DNA of 64,000 nt from Synaphobranchus kaupii (GCA_029718625.1 CM056395.1:19928309-19992308), one strand, 5' to 3'; counted from the first letter of the stretch, positions 43,537-55,880 are shown. The notes: a model not told the origin generated them from the letters alone. Program-made: numbers and translations.

Positions 43537-44400
43537 GTGTGCGTGTGTGTGTGCGCGCGTGCCACGTGTGCTCAGAGAACAAAGGAGTGTGGAGTAAACT
43601 GGCTGTGTCGCAGCACGATGGTAGTTATTGATCTCAAATCTAACGTTACTATGAATAAGTTCACGCACTTCGGTCAAGAAATACTGTTAACCATCTACAG
43701 TAAGCTAAAAATTAGATCATATCACACGAATGTTAGTCAGGGTTAGGATAGAGGAGCAAACAAGTGAGGCCTGCTCGGGTTAGTTGGTACTACCACATGA
43801 GCTATGAAACGATAGGCCAGCCGGCTAGCTTGCTAACCAGTGCAACAAGTTTATAGCTATTATTATTGCACAAAGTCGAGAAACAATTCAGACTAAAATC
43901 CTAAGGTATGCCTGGGATGTTTGATCAGTCTTACTGAAGTCCGCGGTGAGTCGATTATAGCTGGCTTGTCCGTGAGGTGGATGGCCCGGGCGTCTCCTTT
44001 GGCCTTTCTTATCCTGGTAGGGAGTTCTGCTGGTCATCTGGTTATCGCCTGCGTCTTTGTCCGTGGCTGGAACACACCTCGGTCGGAGTTGCGTTAATTC
44101 AGTTCCATGGTTAGATGCCGTAGGCAAGCTAAGCCGTTCCTTGCGTCTCTCTCTGTAGCTAGCAAAAGGGGGGGAAGAGAAAATGGAGTGCTGCCTCTTG
44201 TGCAGCACGATGCAAAAATGGAGAAGAAGTTAAATGAATTGTGGCGACAGACTGGAATGTCTTCAGTCTTATCGGTTTTAGTTTTATGACCCTTAGTGTC
44301 TCGTATTTCCAAGAGACATGATTGGATCACTAACAACAGACGTTACGCTATGGCCGTGTTTTAAATGTCTTTTGGGTTTCCTGTGGAATGAAAGGAAATG
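43353..44400. other. Intergenic, unassigned repeat-like DNA
   Basis: Holds a TG repeat at about 43488-43534 and GATTTATTAAACAAGG near 43388, reminiscent of a transcript 3' end on the minus strand. Short ORFs (for example minus 44208-43888) show no recognised domain. Confidence 0.35.
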
Positions 44401-44417
44401 TTGTCCGTTGTCCCTAC

Positions 44418-45620
44418 ATATTTCTAATGAAATCCGTGCTTTGGTTGACCATGTACTCAATCATGGCCTAACAATGACCAAAGCTGGGCAGCAAGTCCAG
44501 CCAAATTTGAGCCGCTTCACGGTAGCCTCAGTTATCCAGGCATTTAGAGATGAGAATAGGTAAGTAACCACTTCAGTAGTCTTCTATACTCTCTACAGTA
44601 ATGTAACTTTATGGTTTCTATGGATATCTACAGTGCTTAGAGAAATGTATGTTGTTACACTAAATTATAGGCCTACATACAGGAACACTGAGGTGCATAG
44701 AGACATGCCTATACAGAGTACTGAAAGGATGTGGTCAGTTACCGTAACCTGCTGTACTCACTTGCACATAATGGTAACGTAGCTCCTCTGTCAGTGTTGA
44801 GCTCAAACGGTACGCGATATATGTGTTTCATTCGAAGCTGGTGTTTCTTCAGGACACAATCTATTGTGGACAGGATGACTTAGTCAATGTTTGGGAAGAG
44901 GACATTGTCTTGTATGACTCAGTCTTTACTTTCCCTCAGTGTAATGGCATTAGCCAACACCATGTTGATTATGGTGGTCTCTTGCTCATCTGTAAATTTC
45001 CGGCCTCTGCCACCTCTTGCTGGTCGTCTTTCTATTCTGTGAAAAGTATATACAGTATAGGCTACACATATTTCATAAATGTAAGACAAAACAACATTAC
45101 ACTATACATTTCTCTAAGCACTGCAGATATCCATAGAAACCATAAAGATACATTACTGTAGAGAGTATAGAAGACTACTGAAGTGGTTACTTACCTATTC
45201 TCATCTTTAAATGCGCGGATTACTGAGGCTACCGTGAAGTGGCTCAAATTCGGCTGGACTCGCTGCCCAGCTTTGGTCATTGTTAGGCCATGATTGAGTA
45301 CATGGTCAACCAAAGTTGCACGGATTTCATTAGAAATATTGGCTCGCCTTCCCCTTCCTCTTCCTCTTCCTCTTCATATTGCTCTCACTCTTCCTCTTCC
45401 TCTCTGTTCGCCATGCTGCTCCATTTTTTTCCCCAACACAGTAGAGGTCACCTGAGGCCTCTTTTATGCTCATGATTGAAGTGTTTTGCCAATTGAGTTT
45501 GAACAGGTGAGAAGTGAGTGAGACCAATTGGTAATTAGGGTGTGGCATTTTGAAGGCCAGTGTTTTCCAGGTGAACAAAGTGTGCTAAATGATGAGATTC
45601 GTACTTAGACTTTTGCAAAA
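44418..45620 (-). mobile_element. Tc1-family transposon remnant with inverted duplication
   Basis: The minus strand encodes the N-terminus of a Tc1-like transposase: a Lys/Arg-rich start (KRKRKRKGKA), then EIRATLVDHVLNHGLTMTKA, an HTH, GQRVQPNLSRFTVASVI-type sequence and DENR. An intron with donor GTAAGT (45194) and acceptor TTTTCACAG (45037) leads to RRPARGGRGRKFTDEQ. Stops follow and no catalytic triad remains. About 230 bp (45105-45340) is repeated inverted at 44418-44650, giving a large hairpin. Confidence 0.65.
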
Positions 45621-45819
45621 ATGTGATTTAGAATTGCTATTTAAGTGAAAACAATGGAATTGTGCTTAGAGATTACCGGTAAGATTTCAGTTGAAGATAC
45701 CGGTAATGCAAACAATTTGGTACGTTCTTAAAAAGCCGTTCAAAGAAAACATGTTTGCCACGCAGATTCGGCTCTGTTCGCTGAATTTGAACGCACCTCT
45801 GGTTTCCTTGGTTTAAGTA

Positions 45820-47075
45820 TACTGCTCAAAGAAATTAAGGGAACACTTAAATCACACATCGCGGATCTCGATGAACGAAATATTCATGTTGAAAATCTTT
45901 ATTGATTACATTGTGCAATTCGTCGAGAACAAAATGACGTAAGGACGGTCAATGGTAACCAAAATCATTAACCCATTGAAGGCTGGATTCAAAATCACAC
46001 CGAAAATCAAAGTGAAAAATTGAGCTCTGGCCACATGAGGCCGGGTATTGTCCTGCACCAGGAGGAACCCAGGGCCCACTGCAACAGCATAAGGTCTGAC
46101 AATGGGTCTGAGGATTTCATCCCGGTACCTAACAGCAGTCAGGGTACCGTCGGCTAGCACGTGGAGGTTTGTGCGACCCTCCAAGGATATGCCTCCCCAG
46201 ACCATCACTGACCCACCACCAAACCGGTCATGCTGGATGATGTTGCAGGCAGCATAACATTCGCCACGGCGTCTCCAGACTCTTTCACGTCTGTCACATG
46301 TGCTCAGTGTGAACCTGCTCTCATCTGTGAAGAGAACGGGGCGCCAATGGCGAACCTGCCAATTCTGGTGTTCTCTGGCAAATGCCAATCGAGCTGCATG
46401 GTGCTGGGCTGTGAGCACAGGTCCCACTACAGGACGTCGGGCCCTCATGCCACCCTCATGGAGTCTGTTTCTGACAGTTTGGTCAGAAACATGCACACGA
46501 GTAGCCCGCTGGAGGTCATTTTGTAGGGCTCTGGCAGTGCTCCTCCTTTTCCTCCTCGCACAAAGGAGCAGATACCGGTCCTGCCGCTGGGTTGTTGCCC
46601 TTCTACGGCCCTGTCCAGCTCTCCTCATGTAATGGCTCGTCTCCCGGTATCTCCTCCACGCTCTTGAGACTGTGCTGGGAGACACAGCAAACCTTCTTGC
46701 GACAGCACGTATGGATGTGACATCCTGGAGGAGCTGGACTACCTGTGCAACCTGAATGGGCTGCAGGTACCGCCTCATGCTACCAGTAGTGACAAGGGCA
46801 CTAGCAAAATGCAAAACTAGAGAAAAATCAGTCAGGAAGGATAAGGAGAGAGAAATGGTCTGTGGCCACCACCTACAAAACCATTTCCTTTTTGGGGGTT
46901 GTCTTGCTGTTGCCTCTCCTGTCCACCTGTTGTCCCTTTCATTTGCACCAAAGCAGGTGAAATTGATTCACAATCGTTTACGCTTCCAAACTGGACAGAT
47001 CGATATCCCAGAAGTTTAATTGACTTGGTGTTATACTGTGATGATTAAGTGTTCCCTTAATTTCTTTGAGCAGTG
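45820..47075 (-). mobile_element. Tc1/mariner element with partial transposase
   Basis: Inverted termini CTGCTCAAAGAAATTAAGGG at both ends, flanked by TA at 45818-45819 and 47076-47077. Removing the element rejoins TTGGTTTAAG-TA-GTTGCTGTATTT, which matches the uninterrupted palindromic MITE at 16983-17186 (around 17102-17126), so the insertion site is confirmed. 1256 bp. Confidence 0.92.
45906..46778 (-). pseudogene. Tc1-like transposase lacking the C-terminal catalytic end
   Basis: Open from [18 protein letters not shown]. Two helix-turn-helix units ([20 protein letters not shown]; later [15 protein letters not shown]) surround an Arg-rich linker. [10 protein letters not shown] carries the first catalytic Asp, SVMVWGGIS follows, and [10 protein letters not shown] holds the second Asp. 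After that the frame runs into unrelated sequence, and the segment with the third acidic residue (normally after SPDLNPIE) is absent. So the protein is internally truncated and should be inactive. Binding to its own termini may persist. Confidence 0.88.
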
Positions 47076-47077
47076 TA

Positions 47078-47150
47078 GTTGCTGTATTTAAGGTGAAAAC
47101 AAAAACCAGCAGACCCTGCGACTCTCCAGGACCAGGGTTCCCTACCTCTG
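47078..47150. mobile_element. Right half of disrupted palindromic hAT MITE
   Basis: Continues the family of 16983-17186 (AAAACCAGCAGACC, then CCAGGACCAGGGTTCCCTAC). A short left piece lies at about 45795-45819; the outer left arm is missing. Confidence 0.75.
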
Positions 47151-47990
47151 GTCTATGGGTTGAAGACATTAAGGGAGAAAAGCATCATCTTTAACAATAA
47201 GAACAAAGTTCTATCGCCTTCATTTCCGGTCACTTCCTCTTTGAGAAAATTCACTGTTTGTTCACTGTCCTCATACATACTCATACATACATACTGGCAT
47301 GTATTGACAGCAGGCTTCATGAAAAAAAAAACATAATTAGTATTTCAGAAATGGTTGCCAGATAACTGAAAACAGGACTTGGAGGGTATGAAGCAAAATG
47401 GTGACAAGTGCGTTTATGACGTGAGAGAAGATCCAGTGGAACAACAATGGGAACAACACCCATTGTGACATCCCTATTACAAGACAACCTTTTATTCTGG
47501 TATTTGTATATATATGACATTCAGAAAATAACTATTGTTGGCGATTAGAAACATGTTAGGCTTACATCTGCCTACACGCCATGTGACTAAACATGAGACT
47601 ACTTTGGAAGTTTTTCAGCCAAGCCCCCAACAACCGCGATCACAAATGCTCAATAATACCCTGTTATTTTAGGATAATTAGAACTTGCAATTGTGTTTTC
47701 TTCAGGAGAGAAGCTGGATGAACATTGTATCAATGGACATAGGACAGCTGTTTTTTCTTCCTTTCACTTGCTGTGAAACATATGCCAAAAAATGCTAATT
47801 CCTCAGTTTATTCCTAAATTTTATTTCTATATATTTTGTTATATTGCAAACTTGTCAAAGTGGGCGGCTCTTTACCGTGTTAGGCTAGTCTATGGACCAG
47901 ACAACCCCCCTTCCCCCACCCCCTCCCATTTTGCCATTGAGAGAAATCAACTTATGCAGCGGAGTCGGTGATGAAGTCACAGAAATTTCT
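47151..47990. other. Intergenic, nothing recognised
   Basis: AT-rich; a weak relative of 51595-51700 occurs near 47760-47830. No gene. Confidence 0.4.
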
Positions 47991-48394
47991 TACACTGCAC
48001 TGCTCAACAGAAAATAACATACTGTTTTCACAGGCTTCACATGCACAGAAGGACCATCAGCTTTTAATTTTTTCATAAACCATAATTGGTCATTTATTCA
48101 TTATATTTTTATTTTAGGTTCATTTTTATTTTATTTTTAATTTTTATCTTATATGCATGAAACAAATATATTTCATAAAATTTTATTTTAAAAATACGAA
48201 GAAAAAAAAATCATAATGCATCACTGTATATGATCACCATCTTTGTGTACGTTTGTATGTTTGTTTTCCTGAAAGAAGGAAATAAGCACTACTGCTTGCA
48301 TCCACATAGTAATAATATATCATAATAATAAATACATTATGAAAAGCCATAGTATCACATAGCCAAGCTGAATTTGTTATTACACATTTATAGT

Positions 48395-49183
48395 CTACAG
48401 TATAATGCAACAGCAACAGTTTGAGTCCTCATGGTCGGTGGAGAAGTTTCTTTGCACGCGGTGTCCCTGTAGAAGGTCTTCCTCTTCATCCTCAATGAAT
48501 GTGACACTTGATTCGTCTGGGATGTGGATAGAAACACTCTCATTCAGGGCTCTCTTATTCGGGACAGTCTCATCACGATCATACCCAGCCTGCCTCATGA
48601 AATCCTTGCGCCCTGAATCCCACTGGACGGTGCTTGAGACCGGGGCTTTCTTGTTAGTCTCACCTGGAACATACCCAGCCTGCCTCACGAAATTGTCCAA
48701 GGGCTCACCTTTTATGGACCAGATGAGGTTGTTGCTAAGGAGGTAAGTGTCTTTGGCACTGAACTTGTAGCTGTGAGGTATGTGCTCAGTGATGTAGACA
48801 CTACCAATCAGCATCCTCGAGTCCACACTCAGGATGATGCGATCCGTGTTACTTTCACTGTTCCCTGACTGATCTTCCCCAAACGGCAGAGACTGGGCAC
48901 CTGCAACGTGCAGGTTCCCCACATCAAAGTAACTGCTCTGGAACGGGGGGTCGGGCAGGATCCTCTCTGCGTTGTGGAAGGGGTGAAACCCAAAATCTCC
49001 ATTTCCGGGGTTCTGCTGTGCCCACATCTTCCTGGTATTGTCAAACTTAACCATGTTATTGGCCAGCCAGTGCAAGAGCTTCAGTCCGTGCCGAGGAAAC
49101 CGGTGACCAAACTTCACAGAACCTAAGTCCTGGACTGTGTTTAGTGTCCGGATCTTACTGGGGTTTTTACTGTTGCGCCCCAT
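48395..49183 (-). CDS. CaaX-tailed tandem family protein, copy A
   Basis: Single coding exon of 262 residues; an acceptor-like ATTACAG precedes the ATG by 7 bases, implying a 5' non-coding exon. The start MGRNSK exposes Gly2, and the chain ends CCCCIIL, whose last four residues CIIL form a CaaX box favouring geranylgeranylation. The core (about residues 15-160) has PRHGLKLLHWLANN, DFGFHPFHNAE, YFDVGNLHVAGAQSLPFG, SNTDRIILSVDS and a DTYLLSNNLIWSIKGEPLD block. After it, a FVRQAGYVPGET motif is repeated in degenerate form (FMRQAGYDRDET), then an acidic segment. No signal peptide or membrane span. I do not recognise a functional domain; it resembles a fish-expanded family. Confidence 0.75.
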   Translation of the reverse strand: MGRNSKNPSKIRTLNTVQDLGSVKFGHRFPRHGLKLLHWLANNMVKFDNTRKMWAQQNPGNGDFGFHPFHNAERILPDPPFQSSYFDVGNLHVAGAQSLPFGEDQSGNSESNTDRIILSVDSRMLIGSVYITEHIPHSYKFSAKDTYLLSNNLIWSIKGEPLDNFVRQAGYVPGETNKKAPVSSTVQWDSGRKDFMRQAGYDRDETVPNKRALNESVSIHIPDESSVTFIEDEEEDLLQGHRVQRNFSTDHEDSNCCCCIIL

Positions 49184-50213
49184 AGCAGATCTGTAATAGA
49201 GAGAAAGGGAAACACGGAGTTAGGCCTGGATACAGACTACCCTCAATAGGATTTCATAATTTATCTTTCTCCCAAATTCACTAAGGTGCATAAAATTCTC
49301 ACTGTAAAGTGATTGACCAAATCAGAGCTATCGGCTCCAATTGGTTAATGTGCCTCACCCATAAAAAAGAACCTTGTCTGGGACGCAGCTATGTGGGTGA
49401 TCACTGTGTCACAGACTCAACGCATGTGCGTCACCGTTCTTCCACACAGGAACCACGGAGTCATCTTGTTTGCGCCGGAATTTCCCCCATAGCCAAACCA
49501 GTCCTTCCACATTCTCAGATCCTGGATGCAGAATGAAGCTGTATACAATGCTTCATTCCAAGCCCATGTTCATAGTGATAATTTGTGGCTTGCCTTTGCT
49601 CCCAGAACATTTCTTTTGGGGACATGATTGCCTTCACCAGCATGAAGTATTGTAAATCTTATAAACCTGCGATAATACTGTGATGACAGTATTATAAACC
49701 TCAATGCTATAACCATTTGTGACAAATACAGTAGGTCTACAGTATTGTGGTGATAGCTTTGGTAATTCTAAGGCAATGTGCAATACTGCCATGATGATGG
49801 CTTCTAATGATGGTGAATGGCAATTTAATGGAAATGAGCTTATATATACATTATTCCCGACTGCTTTTTTGACCACGTGGAATGTTCATTAGTTTTCCCA
49901 TTAACTCCAGTATTACAGGGTCACACAGCACCATTCTCATTAAAACTGACGTACACAGTATGTGTGGTAACACAGTGACACGCTCACCTTTTTTATTATT
50001 AACATTGCTAATACAAGATGACTTGCTGTTTCCCTCATTAACACTGATACTACAGGATGACACTTGGAATTCTGCTCTCTGGATCCTAGACCAGGCAGCC
50101 CAATACAAATGATCCATGTGGTTTAGAATTCCATACTTTCTGCACATTCTGTGACACTATCATATGAAGTTTGTTAAGACTGCCGTTTCCCACCTGGTAT
50201 ATGATCCTTTATC

Positions 50214-50312
50214 ATTATTATTATTTTTATTATAAAACCTTTATTTAACCAGGCAGGTCACTTAACAACAAATAATTATTTACAAGGACAGCCTTACAAG
50301 AGGCCAGCCTCT
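50214..50312 (-). repeat. LINE 3' tail fragment
   Basis: ACCTTTATTTAACCAGGCAG resembles the tail of the LINE at 40510-41400. The same fragment recurs in unit B at 54545-54640. Confidence 0.5.
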
Positions 50313-50694
50313 TGGTAAATATTGATAAATCTCATAGTGAATATTGTCCTCTCCTTCAACCTAATATAGACATACATACGTTACAGTACCTGGTTTTTGG
50401 TAAGATGTGCAGTCGGTGGTCTGTCTCTTCCTATGGTATCTCTCATCAAATTAACTGGATGTGTGTCTATTATTCTCACTTTTGTACTTACGGTGTACAG
50501 ATGGGCTGGACTAATTCACAAATCCTTTTCAGTGAGAAATGGAAACTGAAAGTGTTGAACAGGTAACTGTGTGTGTGTGGGCACGTGAGTGTGAATGTAT
50601 ACATGGTGTAGGTAGGTATGTGTATGTTGGGTGTGATTGTGTTAATTAGCATGTGTGTCTGCTGTATGTATGTATGGGTGTTCAGATTTAACTT

Positions 50695-50940
50695 GAAGGG
50701 TTTCTTCTCCTGACTTATTTTTCCATAGAATTCAATAGGAAAATTTGTCAGGAGAAACAATGAAACAATCCTTAAAGTGATCCATCCATATCTACTGCAT
50801 ATCTGACAGCAGAGTGATGGTTTGAGGCTCGTTTGATACCTCAGACCCTTGATGATTTACAGCCATTTTACCAATCATGTATTCTATACGGTTCCAGCAT
50901 AATTTACAGCTAAATCTAGTCCCCCCCAATTCAATGCGGA
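50695..50940. repeat. Palindromic repeat family, copy 3 (partial)
   Basis: Contains the hairpin CTCCTGACTTATTTTTCC / GGAAAATTTGTCAGGAG and the arm AGCAGAGTGATGGTTTGAGG, as in copies 1 and 2. Confidence 0.65.
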
Positions 50941-52449
50941 TTATGCCTATATATAAAATCACGAACGTTTGCAACTTTTGAAACAAATTTAGATTGATTT
51001 GATTTTGAAGAACTATTTTCTGAGAACTAGCAACTGTTGCTAACTTGCTAGGTTGGTTTACTAACGCACGCTTCGGGAAGTGGGTGGAAGTTCTTATACA
51101 GTTCTGTGGTGGGACTATTACTGGCGCAAGAACGAAACACGGAAAGTCCTCATAAGCTAACGACCGGATCTTCTTCCAAACCTTTGTTTGGAAAACGTGT
51201 AAAATATTATGAATGGAGATTTTTATCTTTTCAAACGCTCGGTTCTGGGTGTCATGATTTTATATATCGACGTTATATAATCCCTGTTGTTTGCATTTGT
51301 TTATGTGCTAAAATTGTGCTTTTGAGACCTGTTTCGCCATGCAATGGGAGTGAATGCAGAGAGAAAAAAAACGTCATTCTCCGTTGGCCAGTTGCTGACC
51401 ACAGGAGCACGTCATGAATATGAATATTAGGCTACGACTCATATCGGCGCAATATTATGTTCTAACAAAGCTCAGTATGCCTTTTCAGTTTATTATCATA
51501 TTTTTCTTTCTTTCACTTGCTGAGAAAAATATACGCAATAATTAATGAAATGCACATGCTTTTGTTAATTACGCAGTTAATTCCTATGTTTCAGTTAATT
51601 TATTTCTTTCAATTGGTGTGAAAAGTATACCAAATAGATAAAGCCAATCTGCATGTATTTGTGAATTACTCAGTTTATTTTAATAGTGTGACATTCTGGT
51701 CCAGATATACTGAGCCTTTTGCGACAGAATTCAGACGCAGATATGACGTATTCTGCAGAAATATGCGTGTTATACGTATATCAAACAGGTGCAGAGGCCT
51801 GGAAGCACCGTTAGTGTGTCATCTATGTGAGTCATCACAAAGTGCGCTTGTCTTACTTTACTTAAAAAGTGAAAGTGCAGCGGGGTTGGTTTTCTCTGCT
51901 AAAACCCCCTTAGGAGAAAAGAAAAATACAGTCCACGCTGTGGTATGCTTACTTGCCTTTGGCACATTCTAGTAAAGTAGGCCTATCAACAAATGACGCA
52001 GCACAAATTAAGGTAGAATAGGGTCACGTTGACAACTGTATTTGTATCTTTTTAGCCGTTGTGTAATGATTGATTGAAATAATATCTTTGTTTTGATCAC
52101 AAACTGCATTATTTGGAAGTATTGCGTGTGTGGCATGTGTTTCATGTTTTGTGAATGTTGGAGCATTTTGCAAACAAAATGTTAATTTGGCCTGCAGGCT
52201 TCTGCTTAGAACTGTTTTGAACATGTGACTTCTGAATGGACAAGAGTTCAAACGAATGCAAAACTGTAAAAGGATGTTTTTAAATCTGTGGAGGGTGCTC
52301 TGATTTAGTCTCCATAAAGCTTTCAGACAGTGACCCCTGTTTGAGAAGTAAACATATCGCAAGCATTTTTGGCTTTGAGAGAAATCATCTTAAGCCGTTT
52401 AAGGCAGTGTAGGTGGTGCTGAAGTTGCCAAAAGTGACGTGCGTGCACA
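50941..52449. other. Intergenic spacer between duplication units
   Basis: No homology to the duplicated units except short AT-rich motifs; no gene recognised. Confidence 0.45.
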
Positions 52450-55025
52450 CTACACTGCTCAACAAGAAATAACATTCTTTTCACAGGCTTCACGTACATA
52501 GAAGGACCACAATTCAGGGGGGAAAAAAGCCATTTTATAATCATAACTTATAATTAATTACATTTTATTTGAGGTACATAGTACATGAAATTGGATTTTA
52601 AATCCTCATAATACATTGTTATTTATAACCACCATCTTAGAATGATTGTTCTGATTAAAGAAATAAATGAATTATCAACTGTAAATTAAGTGCATGCCAT
52701 GCCATTAAAAAAACAATGATATATGGCACAGAAAATAAAGAGATTATTTATACAGTTTAAAACCACATAGTTGAATGCATAATCAAAATAAAGTGTAGAG
52801 TATCTCCCAAGCTGAATTTGTTCTTGAACATTTATAGTCTACAGTATAATGCAGCAACGTTCATCCTTGTGGCCTGAATCCCATTGGACGGTGCTAGAGA
52901 CACTCTCATCCGGGGCTTTCTTGTTAGTCTCACCTGGAACATACCCAGCCTGCCTCACAAAATTGTCCAAGGGCTCACCTTTTATGGACCAGATGAGGTT
53001 GTTGCTAAGGAGGTAAGTGTCTTTGGCACTGAACTGGGAGTTCTGAGGTGTGTGCTCTGTGATGTAGACACTACCAATCAGCATCCTCGAGTCCACACTC
53101 AGGATGATGCGATCCGTGTTACTTTCACTGTTCCCTGACTGATCTTCCCCAAACGGCAGAGACTGGGCACCTGCAACGTGCAGGTTCCCCACCTCAAAGT
53201 AACTGCTCTGGAACGGGGGGTCGGGCAGGATCCTCTCTGCGTTGTGGAAGGGGTGAAACCCAAAATCTCCATTTCCGGGGTTCTGCTGTGCCCACATCTT
53301 TCTGGTATTGTCAAACTTAACCATGTTATTGGCCAGCCAGTGCAGGAGCTTCAGTCCGTGCCGAGGAAACCGGTGACCAAACTTCACAGCTCCTAACTCC
53401 TTGACTGTGTTCAGTGTCCGGGTCTTACTGGAGTTTTGACTGTAGCTCCCCATAGCAGATCTGTACGAGAGAGAAAGGGAAACCCAGAGTGGAAGAGATT
53501 GATTTGAGTTAGGCCTGGATACAGACTACCCTCAATAGGATTTCATAATTTATCTTTCTCCCAAATTCACTAAGCTGCAAAAAATTCTCACTGTAAAGTG
53601 ATTGACCAAATCAGAGCTATCGGCTCCAATTGGCTAATGTGCCACACCCATAAAAAAGAACCTTGTCTGGGCCGCAGCTATGTGGGTGATCACTATGTCA
53701 CAGACTCAACGCATGTAATGTACTTTTTATACACACTGTTCCTCAAGGCAGTCCCTTTGCCAGCCAATCACATTCAGAATAATGTGCGTCACCGTTCTTC
53801 AACACAGGAACCACAGAGTCATCTTGTTTGCGCCGGAATTTCCCCCATAGCCAAACCAGTCCTTCCACATTCTCAGATCCTGGATGCAGAATGAAGCTGT
53901 ATACAATGCTTCATTCCACGCCCATCTTCATAGTGATAATTTGTGGCTTGCCTTTGCTCCCAGAACATTTCTTTTGGGGACATGATTGCCTTCACCAGCA
54001 TGACGTATTGTAAATCTTATAAACCTGCGATAATACTGTGATGACAGTATTATAAACCTCAATGCTATAACCATTTGTGACAAATACAGTAGGTCTACAG
54101 TATTGTGGTGATAGCTTTGGTAATTCTAAGGCAATGTGCAATACTACCATGATGATGGCTCCTAATGATGGTGAATGGCAATTTAATGGAAATGAGCTTA
54201 TATATACATTATTCCCGACTGCTTTTTTGACCACATGGAATGTTCATTAGTTTTCCCATTAACTCCAGTATTACAGTGTCACACAGCACCATTCTCATTA
54301 AAACTGATGTACACAGTATGTACCTTTTTTATTATTAACATTGCTAATACAAGATGACTTTCTGTTTCCCTCATTAACACTGATACTACAGGATGACACT
54401 TGGAATTCCGCTCTCTGGATCCTAGACGAGGCAGCCCAATACAAATGATCCACGTGGTTTAGAATTCCATACTTTTTGCACATTCTGTGACACTATCATA
54501 TGAAAAGCTTGTTAGGACTGCCGTTTCCCACCTGGTATATGATCCTTTATTATTATTATTTTTATTATAAAACCTTTATTTAACCAGGCAGGTCACTTAA
54601 CAACAAATAATTATTTACAAGGACAGCCTTAAAAGAGGCCAGCCTCTTGGTAAATATTGGTAAATCTAGTGGTGAATATTGTCCTCTCCTTCAACCTAAT
54701 ATAGACATACATACGTTACAGTACCTGGTTTTTGGTAAGATGTGCAGTCGGTGGTCTGTCTCTTCCTATGGTATCTCTCATCAAATGAACTGGATGTGTG
54801 TCTATTATTCTCACTTTTGTACTTGCGGTGTACAGGTGGGCTGGACTAATTCAGAAATCCTTTTCAGTGGGAAATGGAAACTGAAAGTGTTGAACAGGTA
54901 ACTGTGTGTTTGGGCGCGTGAGTGTGAATGTATACATGGTGTATGTAGGTGGATGTGTATGTTGGGTGTGATTGTGTTAATTAGCATCTGTGTCTGCTGT
55001 ATGTGTGTATGTGTGTTCAGATTTA
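52450..55025. repeat. Segmental duplication, unit B
   Basis: Counterpart of 47995-50700. Has an insertion of about 60 bases at 53722-53783 and a shortened coding 3' end relative to unit A. Confidence 0.88.
52839..53453 (-). CDS. CaaX-tailed tandem family protein, copy B
   Basis: 204-residue copy nearly identical to copy A over the first about 185 residues (MGSYSQNSSKT start; PRHGLKLLHWLANN; SNTDRIILSVDS; SNNLIWSIKGEPLDNFVRQ). It diverges after QWDSG: where copy A runs on for about 70 residues, copy B ends directly in KDERCCIIL, keeping the CIIL box. So selection or recombination preserved the lipidation tail while the preceding spacer changed. An acceptor-like GTACAG stands 7 bases before the ATG, as in copy A. 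Function unknown. Confidence 0.75.
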   Translation of the reverse strand: MGSYSQNSSKTRTLNTVKELGAVKFGHRFPRHGLKLLHWLANNMVKFDNTRKMWAQQNPGNGDFGFHPFHNAERILPDPPFQSSYFEVGNLHVAGAQSLPFGEDQSGNSESNTDRIILSVDSRMLIGSVYITEHTPQNSQFSAKDTYLLSNNLIWSIKGEPLDNFVRQAGYVPGETNKKAPDESVSSTVQWDSGHKDERCCIIL

Positions 55026-55569
55026 GAGTGCACAACAGGTCAGGGTGTTTTCCTCTTGCACACAACCTGAGAGTCCTGCTGGCTTCCTCTCTCCGTACAC
55101 ACGTTTGCTCACAGCTGGTGTTCCACAGGGTTCTACCTGTTTGATCATTTTTCATAAGCTCTCAAAGAACCAGAACCACTGTACAATGCTTATAGAATGT
55201 TCAGTTGTTACAATACCCTGTACAGAATCGTTGAGTGACATTCAGTGCATATATCTACAAATGCTAGCACGAGTATCTAATTTACACAGACACGTGTAAC
55301 ATATATAACTGTAAACAGAAACAATGGTGATGTATTTATTGAACAATTAATATGCTTATTTCCTATAAAAAATCATTTAGAGATGATGTGTTAGAATTAG
55401 TTTAAATACAAGTTTATTTCAAATTCCATTAATAATAGCATTAAAAATACAACTCTACAGAATTTATCAAGTGCTGGAATTGCTTTACAATGTAAAATAT
55501 TAAGGAAGTAGTTGAAAAAAACATTTAAAATGTTTACATTTTGTCTTTACACAGGATTGTACACAGCAT
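55026..55569. other. Intergenic, nothing recognised
   Basis: AT-rich DNA with no recognised gene or element boundary. Confidence 0.45.
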
Positions 55570-55880
55570 CAGTATTCTGGTTCATTTTCCTATTGAACTC
55601 TATGGAAAAATAAGTCAGGACAAACAACCCTTCAAGTGATCCATCCATATCTACTGCATATCTGGCAGCAGAGTGATGGTTTGAGGCTTGTTTGATACTG
55701 CAGACCCTTGATGACTTACAGCCATTTAGCCAACCATGGGATCCATACTATTCCTGTGTAATTTACAGATTAATCTAGTCCCAACCCCAAATTCCCATAG
55801 AGATCCATTCAAATGCAGAGAGGTTATAGTATCGCTTGTAAGAGTACCTGGAAATAAGATATCAAGAGTCTTTTGATGTC
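55570..55880. repeat. Palindromic repeat family, copy 4 (partial)
   Basis: Shares AGCAGAGTGATGGTTTGAGG, GATGACTTACAGCCATTTAG, and the outer GATATCAAGAGTCTTTTGAT with the other copies. Confidence 0.65.

Larger units (their letters stand above)
47995..50700. repeat. Segmental duplication, unit A
   Basis: Closely similar to 52450-55025 over coding and flanking DNA. It starts near CACTGCTCAACAGAAAATAAC and ends near the (TG)-rich stretch before 50690. Unit A has about 18 extra bases at 49970-49987 and a longer coding 3' end. Confidence 0.88.

Noticed and set aside
46230..46632. Plus-strand ORFs of 98 and 110 codons
   Set aside because: Antisense to the Tc1 transposase frame.
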